Source: JANXAZ01 sp964504655 (GTDB lineage: Bacteria; Pseudomonadota; Alphaproteobacteria; Geminicoccales; Geminicoccaceae). Taken from it: 64,000 nucleotides of DNA. Below the pieces are notes generated by a model, which saw only the letters and a list, made by a program, of their open reading frames with translations, had not been told where the DNA came from and did not search any database. Where the stretch lies: positions 20,659 to 84,658 of the forward strand of contig CAZDFD010000008.1 of the NCBI GenBank assembly GCA_964504655.1, written 5' to 3'. A program made the position numbers and the translations under genes. Of this stretch, positions 59,095-64,000 are shown in pieces (the stretch's first letter is position 1; every line of letters begins with the position of its first letter).

Positions 59095-59610
59095 TCAGCC
59101 GCTCTCGGCCCGGCCGAGGCCGTCCAGGATCCGCTCGACGATCGCCTCGGGCGTGCCCTCGATCCCGATCTGCAGCACGTCCGGCTCGCCCCGCGGATCC
59201 TCGAGCGTGGCGAGCTGGGAGGGCAGGAGGGTCGGCGGCATGTAGTGGCCGCGGCGCTCGGCGAGGCGGGTCTCGATCAGCTCGGCGGCGCCGGCCAAAT
59301 GGACGAAGCGCACACCCGGGCCGGCCCGGCGCAGCACGTCGCGATAGGCGCGCTTGAGGGCCGAGCAGGCGACCACCGCGGTCCGGCCGGCCTCGAGCCA
59401 GCGGGCCATGTCGGCCCGCACCGCCTCGAGCCACGGCCAGCGGTCGGCGTCCTCGAGCGGCGTGCCGCCGCGCATCTTGGCCACGTTGGCCGGCGGATGG
59501 TAGGCGTCGCCCTCGGCGAAGCGGGCGCCGAGCCGGGCGGCCAGGAGCTCGCCGACCGTGGTCTTGCCGGCGCCCGTGACGCCCATCAGCACGATCACGC
59601 GCCCGGCCAC
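59095..59610 (-). CDS. gntK: Gluconokinase
   Basis: 171 residues, the usual length, GTG start. P-loop VLMGVTGAGKTTVGELLAAR, then ARFAEGDAYHPPANVAKM, GTPLEDADRWPWL and VVACSALKRAYRDVLR. It phosphorylates D-gluconate to 6-phosphogluconate. It lies 11 bases downstream of gnd, so the pair converts gluconate to ribulose-5-phosphate. Confidence 0.95.
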   Translation of the reverse strand: MAGRVIVLMGVTGAGKTTVGELLAARLGARFAEGDAYHPPANVAKMRGGTPLEDADRWPWLEAVRADMARWLEAGRTAVVACSALKRAYRDVLRRAGPGVRFVHLAGAAELIETRLAERRGHYMPPTLLPSQLATLEDPRGEPDVLQIGIEGTPEAIVERILDGLGRAESG

Positions 59611-59621
59611 GGCCGACCCCC

Positions 59622-61016
59622 TCACCGACCGCGCCAGAGGTCGTGGTGGCGCCCGGGCCGGTCGACCCGCTCGAAGCCGTGCGCGCCGAACAGGTCGCGC
59701 AGGCCCTGCACGAGGTCGGCCGGCAGCCGGGCGCTCGCGAGCCCGTCGAGCCAGGCGAGGCTCTCGGCCAGCGCCGGGACCGGGATCCCGGCCGAGGCGG
59801 CGTCGCGGACCGCCTGGCGCAGATCGGGCAGGCCGGCCAGGACGTGCGCCAGGATCTCCTCGTCGAGCAGGAGGAGGGGCAGGTCCGGGTCGCGCTCGAA
59901 GGCGCGGGCGATCGGCTCCAGGACGGCGCCGCGCAGGATGCAGCCGGCCCGCCACACCCGCGCGACCCGCGCCCGGTCGATCGGCCAGCTGCGCTCGCGG
60001 CCGGCCTCGGCCAGGATCGCGAAGCCCTGGCCGTGGGCCGCGGCCATGGTGGCCAGGAGCGCGCCCTGGAGGTCCTCGGGCCGGCCCTCGGGGGCGCCTC
60101 CGGCCGGGCGCGGAACCAGCCGGGCGAGCTCGGTCCGGAGCGTCGCGGCAGCGGAGAGCGAGCGCGCCTGGACCGCCGCGAGCAGCGTCGGGGCGGGCAC
60201 GCCGAGCTCGAGCGCCTCGATCGCCGCCCACCCCCCGGTGCCCTTCTGCTCGGCCCGGTCGCGGACCAGGCCCAGGAGCGTCCGGCCGGTCAGGGGGTCG
60301 GTGGTGCGCAGCACCCGCACCGTGGCCTCGAGCAGGAAGCCGCCGAGCGGGCCGTCGCCCCAGGAGGCCAGGAGGTCGGCGATCGCCCCGAGCTCGAGCC
60401 CGTGGCCGCGCCGCAAGAGGTCGTAGACCTCGGCGAGCGCCTGCATGACGGCGTATTCGATGCCGTTGTGGACCATCTTGACGAGGTGGCCGGCGGGCGG
60501 CGGGCCCAGATGCGCGCAGCAGGGGCTGCCGTCGGGGGCGCGTGCCGCGATGGCCAGGAGGATCGGCGCCACGGCCGCCCAGGCGCCGGGTGCCGCGCCG
60601 ACCATGATCGACGGCCCGTGCCGGGCCCCCTCCTCGCCGCCCGAGACGCCGGCGCCCAGGAGGTCGACGCCTTGCCCGGCCAGCCGCGCGGCGCGCCGCG
60701 CGGTGTCGCGCCAGTGGCTGTTGCCGCCGTCGATCACCCGATCGCCCGGGGCGAGGGCGGGGAGGAGGGCGTCGAGGGCGGCGTCGACCGGGGCCCCGGC
60801 CGGCACCATGAGGAGGAGCGTGCGGGGCGGCGCCAGGGCCGGGACGAGCTCGGCCGGGCTCGCCACGACCGCGAGCCCGGCCGCGACGGCGGCGGCGCGC
60901 GCGGCCTCGCCCGGATCGCAGCCGAGCACCTCGACGCCGTGGTCGCGCAGGTTGAGCGCGAGGTTGCGCCCCATCGTGCCGAGGCCGAGCAGCCCCACCT
61001 GCGACGGCTGCGTCAT
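59622..61016 (-). CDS. gnd: 6-phosphogluconate dehydrogenase (decarboxylating)
   Basis: 464 residues. NADP-binding VGLLGLGTMGRNLALNL, then GGNSHWRDTARR, GAGVSGGEEGARHGPSIMVG, the catalytic Lys in HLVKMVHNGIEYAVMQ, and DRAEQKGTGGWAA. It oxidatively decarboxylates 6-phosphogluconate to ribulose-5-phosphate. First gene of the gnd-gntK unit. The start ATG fits the conserved N-terminus. The full-length form (about 465 rather than 300 or 330 residues) is the classic dimeric type. Confidence 0.94.
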   Translation of the reverse strand: MTQPSQVGLLGLGTMGRNLALNLRDHGVEVLGCDPGEAARAAAVAAGLAVVASPAELVPALAPPRTLLLMVPAGAPVDAALDALLPALAPGDRVIDGGNSHWRDTARRAARLAGQGVDLLGAGVSGGEEGARHGPSIMVGAAPGAWAAVAPILLAIAARAPDGSPCCAHLGPPPAGHLVKMVHNGIEYAVMQALAEVYDLLRRGHGLELGAIADLLASWGDGPLGGFLLEATVRVLRTTDPLTGRTLLGLVRDRAEQKGTGGWAAIEALELGVPAPTLLAAVQARSLSAAATLRTELARLVPRPAGGAPEGRPEDLQGALLATMAAAHGQGFAILAEAGRERSWPIDRARVARVWRAGCILRGAVLEPIARAFERDPDLPLLLLDEEILAHVLAGLPDLRQAVRDAASAGIPVPALAESLAWLDGLASARLPADLVQGLRDLFGAHGFERVDRPGRHHDLWRGR

Positions 61017-61114
61017 CGCGCGGCCGGCCTCCGCTCCGCTCGCTTGTGGCCCGGCCGCCGGCATGCCACGGTCGCGGTCGGCGCGGAAGGGTGCCGCGCC
61101 GGAGGAGCCCGGCC

Positions 61115-62314
61115 TTGGATCAGGAGGCGCTCGCCCGTCGCTTCTACAACATCGAGACCCTGCGCCGGGCGGCCCGGCGGGTGCTGCCGCGGGTGATCTT
61201 CGACTTCGCCGACGGCGGTGCCGAGGACGAGGGCACGCTGCGGCGCAACGAGACCGACTTCGACGAGCTCGAGCTGGTCCCGCGGATGATGCGGGGCGTG
61301 GCCGAGCGCGATCTCTCGGTCGAGCTGTTCGGGCGGCGCCTGGCCCTGCCCGTGCTCGTCAGCACGACCGGGCTCTCGGGCATCCTCTGGCCCGACGGCG
61401 AGGCCTGCGCGGCGCGCGCCGCGCAGGCGGCGGGCACGGTCTACTGCCAGAGCCACGGCTCGTCCTGCACGATCGAGGAGCTGGCGGCGGCCGCCCCCGG
61501 CCCGCGCTGGTTCCAGGTGTTCCTCTACCGCGACCGCGGGCTCACCCGGGCGATGGCCGAGCGGGCCCAGGCGGTCGGCTGCGAGGCCCTGATCCTGACC
61601 GTCGACAACCAGGTGCTGGGCCAGCGCGAGCGCGATCTGGCCAACGGCTTTGCGATCCCGCCGCGGCTCGGGCTCAATGGCGCGCTCGACATGGCGCTGC
61701 ATCCGCGCTGGGTGGTGCGCATGCGGGCCGCGCGCGGCATCAGCTTCGCCAACTACCGGGGTGCCGCCGGCCACGAGGACGACATCGTCTCGCTCGGCGG
61801 CTACATCGCCCGGATGCTCGATCCGGGCCTTTCCTGGCAGGACGTCGCCTGGCTGCGCGGGCTGTGGCGCGGACCCTTCCTGCTCAAGGGCATCCTGCAC
61901 CCGGAGGACGCCCGGATCGCGGCCGAGCACGGCGTCGACGGGGTGATCGTCTCGAACCACGGCGGCCGGCAGCTGGACGGCGCCGTCTCCGCGATCCGCG
62001 CGCTCCCGGCCGTGGCCGAGGCGGTCGGCGACCGGCTCGCCGTGCTGCTCGACGGCGGTGTGCGGCGCGGCGTCGACGTGCTGCGCGCGGTGGCTTTGGG
62101 CGCGCGGGCGGTGGCGATCGGCCGGCCGCACTGGTGGGGCCTCGCGGTCGCGGGCGAAGCGGGCGTGGCACTCGTGCTCGACATCCTGCGGCGCGAGCTC
62201 GACCGGGCGATGGCGCTTTCGGGCTGCGCGCGGATCGCCGACATCGACCGCGCCCTCCTGGCACCGACCGGCACGGTCGCGGCGGCGGCGCCGCGGCTGC
62301 GGCTCGTGGGCTAG
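61115..62314 (+). CDS. FMN-dependent alpha-hydroxy-acid oxidizing protein
   Basis: 399 residues from the TTG at 61115, seven bases after GGAGGAG; an upstream start at 61046 would add a basic, non-conserved leader. Family landmarks are FYNIETLRRAARRVLPRVIFDFADGGAEDE, LPVLVSTTGLSG, YCQSHGSSCTIEEL, ILTVDNQVLGQRERDL, LLKGILHPEDA, the catalytic His/Arg in VIVSNHGGRQLDG, and LLDGGVRRGVDVLRA. Related to lactate 2-monooxygenase, glycolate oxidase and mandelate dehydrogenase. No membrane segment is evident. Substrate not determined by the sequence. Confidence 0.9.
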   Translation: MDQEALARRFYNIETLRRAARRVLPRVIFDFADGGAEDEGTLRRNETDFDELELVPRMMRGVAERDLSVELFGRRLALPVLVSTTGLSGILWPDGEACAARAAQAAGTVYCQSHGSSCTIEELAAAAPGPRWFQVFLYRDRGLTRAMAERAQAVGCEALILTVDNQVLGQRERDLANGFAIPPRLGLNGALDMALHPRWVVRMRAARGISFANYRGAAGHEDDIVSLGGYIARMLDPGLSWQDVAWLRGLWRGPFLLKGILHPEDARIAAEHGVDGVIVSNHGGRQLDGAVSAIRALPAVAEAVGDRLAVLLDGGVRRGVDVLRAVALGARAVAIGRPHWWGLAVAGEAGVALVLDILRRELDRAMALSGCARIADIDRALLAPTGTVAAAAPRLRLVG

Positions 62315-62877
62315 GCCGGCCGCTCCCAGATCGAGCCCTCGAGCCAGTCGCTGTCCGGGCCGAGCCGCTCGTAGCGGAGGCAGGCCAGGGCCGGCTCCAG
62401 GCTCGCGCGGAGCTCGCCCTCCTCGAGGCAGTAGGCCGGATCGAAGCCGGCCGCCGCCCGCTCCCGGCCGAACGAGCAGAGGAGCAGCCGGCCGCCGGGC
62501 CCGAGCACCCCGATCAGGCGGCGCCACTGCGCGGCCGAGGGCTTGTAGCGGACCACGAGGAGGCCGGCGAACGGGCCGAGGCCGTCGAGGGCCTCGGGCG
62601 CGTCGAGATCGGCGCAGCGGGTGGCGACCACGACCCGCCGCCCGACCGCCGCCACCTCCAGCCGCTCGAGGGCCGGGGCCGCGATGTCGAGCGCGGTCAC
62701 CTGCCAGCCGCGCGCGGCGAGCCAGAGCGCGTTCCGCCCCATGCCCGCGGCGACGTCGAGCACCGGCCCCCTCGGCAGCTCGCGGGCGTTGGCCACGAGC
62801 CACGGCTCGGGCGGGCCCGGATCGGCGGCACGCTCGCGCCAGCGTGCCTCCCAGCGCTCGCGGTCGGCCCGGCTCAT
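62311..62877 (-). CDS. Class I SAM-dependent methyltransferase
   Basis: 188 residues, start set at MSRADRERWEARWRERA, a beginning seen in TehB-like methyltransferases. The SAM site is VLDVAAGMGRNALWLAARGW (motif I) followed by VTALDIAAPAL with the ribose-binding Asp. Cytoplasmic, substrate unknown. It overlaps the hydroxyacid oxidase gene by four bases at their convergent ends. Confidence 0.85.
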   Translation of the reverse strand: MSRADRERWEARWRERAADPGPPEPWLVANARELPRGPVLDVAAGMGRNALWLAARGWQVTALDIAAPALERLEVAAVGRRVVVATRCADLDAPEALDGLGPFAGLLVVRYKPSAAQWRRLIGVLGPGGRLLLCSFGRERAAAGFDPAYCLEEGELRASLEPALACLRYERLGPDSDWLEGSIWERPA

Positions 62878-63044
62878 CGCGGTCGCCCGCTGCGGCCCCC
62901 TCGGGCGGGGCCGCGCGCGGGCCCGGTCCGGTGGCGGGCGGCTGGCTTCGGGCCGCCGGCCCATGGCCGAGCGGGCGAGGATCGCCTAGACGGGGGAATC
63001 CGCGGCGGCGCGGTGCGCGCGGCCGGTCGGGAGGGGGAACGATC

Positions 63045-63548
63045 ATGCTCGGGCTCGGCACTGGCATCGGCGGCGGACTCATCGTCCTGCTGCTTCTGGC
63101 GGGTCCGGCCGCAGGGCAGGGCCAGCCCGCGGCACCGCCACCGACGGTCGTCCCGACCAAGGGGCAGAGCGCCGAGCAGACCGCCGCCGATCGATCGGCC
63201 TGCGAGGCGCAGGCGGCGAGCCAGACCGGCTACAACCCGGCGCAGGCGCAGCCCGCGGCCCAGCCGGCCAAGCCGAGCGGCGGCCAGCGCGCGGCAGGGG
63301 CCGCGCGGGGTGCCGCGGTCGGCGGCGTGGTGGCGCGGAACACCGACCAGTCGGATCGCGAGGTCGAGGACCCGGCCAAGGCGGGTGCCGCGCTCGGTGC
63401 CGCCGCGGGCGGCTCGCGGCAGCGCCGCGACCGGCGTCAGACGGCGGCGGCGACGAGCCAGCAGCAGCAGGCGACCGCCCAGAAGCAGGCCGCCTACGGC
63501 CAGGCCTTCACGAGCTGCATGACGGCGCGCGGCTACACCGTGCAGTGA
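63045..63548 (+). CDS. Secreted glycine-zipper hypothetical protein
   Basis: 167 residues, ATG after GGGAGGGGG. A signal peptide (GGGLIVLLLLAGPAAGQ) precedes a Pro/Ala-rich stretch, a Gly/Ala zipper (RAAGAARGAAVGGVV and AGAALGAAAGG) and a Gln-rich region (SQQQQATAQKQ). Two Cys, in DRSACEAQ and FTSCMTARGY, bracket the protein and could form a disulfide. Similar Gly-zipper proteins are common in proteobacterial periplasms and may associate with membranes. Function unknown. Confidence 0.7.
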   Translation: MLGLGTGIGGGLIVLLLLAGPAAGQGQPAAPPPTVVPTKGQSAEQTAADRSACEAQAASQTGYNPAQAQPAAQPAKPSGGQRAAGAARGAAVGGVVARNTDQSDREVEDPAKAGAALGAAAGGSRQRRDRRQTAAATSQQQQATAQKQAAYGQAFTSCMTARGYTVQ

Positions 63549-63554
63549 GCGCGC

Positions 63555-63615
63555 GCCCGGGCCTCCGGGCCCGGCCGCGGGCGAGCAACGGTCGCGCCCG
63601 GCCGGAGGCCCGGGC
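63555..63615. terminator. Long GC inverted repeat between convergent genes
   Basis: A perfect 14-base inverted repeat, GCCCGGGCCTCCGG at 63555-63568 and CCGGAGGCCCGGGC at 63602-63615, with a 33-base loop. It lies exactly between the ends of two convergent genes, so it may terminate both. No T tract follows on either strand. Confidence 0.4.
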
Positions 63616-63622
63616 TCGCGGC

Positions 63623-64000
63623 TCAAGGCGGCAGGCCCGCGAGCAGCAGGCCCTCGCGGAAGCGCGCCTGGTCGTCGGGCTCGGTGTCCGGCTGCGTGGC
63701 GATCCAGTCCGACACGGTGAAGCCGGGCTGGCGACGCAGCACGATGTCGGCGTAGCGGGCCGCCTCCTCGAGCCGGCCGGCGAGCGCGTGGCTGGCGGCG
63801 AGCAGCCGGCAGCCCTCGCTCGGGTCGCGCATGCGGCCGATCGCGGCGATCACCTCCTCGTAGCGGCCGAGCGAGAACAGCGCGTCGGCCTCGCTCCAGA
63901 GATAAATGTCGGGATAGTGCGGGTTGAGGCGCTTGGCGCGGGCGACGAGGCCGAGGGCCTCGGTCGGCCGACCGCCATAGACGAGGGCGTCGGCCAGGAG
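63623..64000 (-). CDS. TPR-repeat protein, C-terminal fragment (possibly of an adenylate cyclase)
   Basis: 125 residues visible; the gene continues beyond the right edge. Helical repeats are seen in GRPTEALGLVARAKRLNPHYP, LFSLGRYEEVIAAIGRM and LAGRLEEAARYADIVLRRQP, matching TPR pairs. The ending FTVSDWIATQPDTEPDDQARFREGLLLAGLP strongly resembles the tail of alphaproteobacterial class III adenylate cyclases or winged-helix proteins that carry C-terminal TPRs. The catalytic part is outside the window. Confidence 0.75.
   Translation of the reverse strand, partial: LLADALVYGGRPTEALGLVARAKRLNPHYPDIYLWSEADALFSLGRYEEVIAAIGRMRDPSEGCRLLAASHALAGRLEEAARYADIVLRRQPGFTVSDWIATQPDTEPDDQARFREGLLLAGLPP

Overview
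The window is uniformly very GC-rich DNA, roughly 70-75% G+C by eye, with dense coding, frequent GTG/TTG starts and many 4-base stop/start overlaps. The gene content points to an alphaproteobacterium, probably of the Rhodospirillales/Geminicoccales type. Examples are glnB-glnA with a sigma-54-like promoter, an O-succinylhomoserine sulfhydrylase, an ELM1-family gene fused in operon with an LpxL-like acyltransferase, and many enolase-superfamily and amino-acid/sugar-acid catabolic enzymes. This placement is inference, because no rRNA or universal marker is present. Two N runs (10 N at 10233-10242, 100 N at 36031-36130) show that this is a scaffolded draft assembly. I see no insertion sequence, prophage or CRISPR array.

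Layout: (a) 1-10080 is metabolic: the 3' end of metZ, an acyl dehydratase, a minus-strand pair (enolase-superfamily enzyme and class III aminotransferase), and a plus-strand operon of two ABC permeases, a PHP/DUF3604-like protein and a ThDP enzyme. (b) 10243-11829 is a hybrid histidine kinase whose N-terminus is lost in the first gap. (c) 11832-16208 is an archaic, spore-coat-U type chaperone-usher pilus operon behind a good sigma-70-like promoter. (d) 16287-18150 is glnB-glnA, then tRNA-His and a GPKTPEGKA-type hypothetical protein. (e) 19920-34395 is the most remarkable part: a 3127-residue polyketide synthase (KS-AT-DH-psiKR-ER-KR-ACP-C-C), an RND/MmpL-like exporter, a LolA-like periplasmic protein, a phosphopantetheinyl transferase and an outer-membrane beta-barrel. 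(f) 34379-41430 holds an N-formylglutamate amidohydrolase-like gene, a truncated metallophosphoesterase and a binding protein-ATPase-permease-aminotransferase operon resembling aminoethylphosphonate uptake systems. (g) 41527-43373 holds two L,D-transpeptidases flanking an Lpp-like lipoprotein. (h) 43367-64000 is mixed metabolism: M20 peptidase, D-2-hydroxyacid dehydrogenase, two more enolase-superfamily enzymes, RraA-like, LpxL-like/ELM1, MsrA, a DUF1611/epimerase pair, aspartate dehydrogenase, amidase, gnd-gntK, an FMN hydroxyacid oxidase, a methyltransferase and a TPR protein fragment.

The genes in (e) form a self-contained pathway. A PPTase activates the ACP, a fully reducing PKS builds a fatty-acyl-like chain, terminal condensation domains may transfer that chain to an acceptor, and an RND pump, a LolA-like carrier and a beta-barrel could carry the lipid to the outer membrane. 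The gene set parallels the mycobacterial Mas/PapA5/MmpL7/LppX (PDIM) system but with Gram-negative parts. It is my best candidate for a previously undescribed system.
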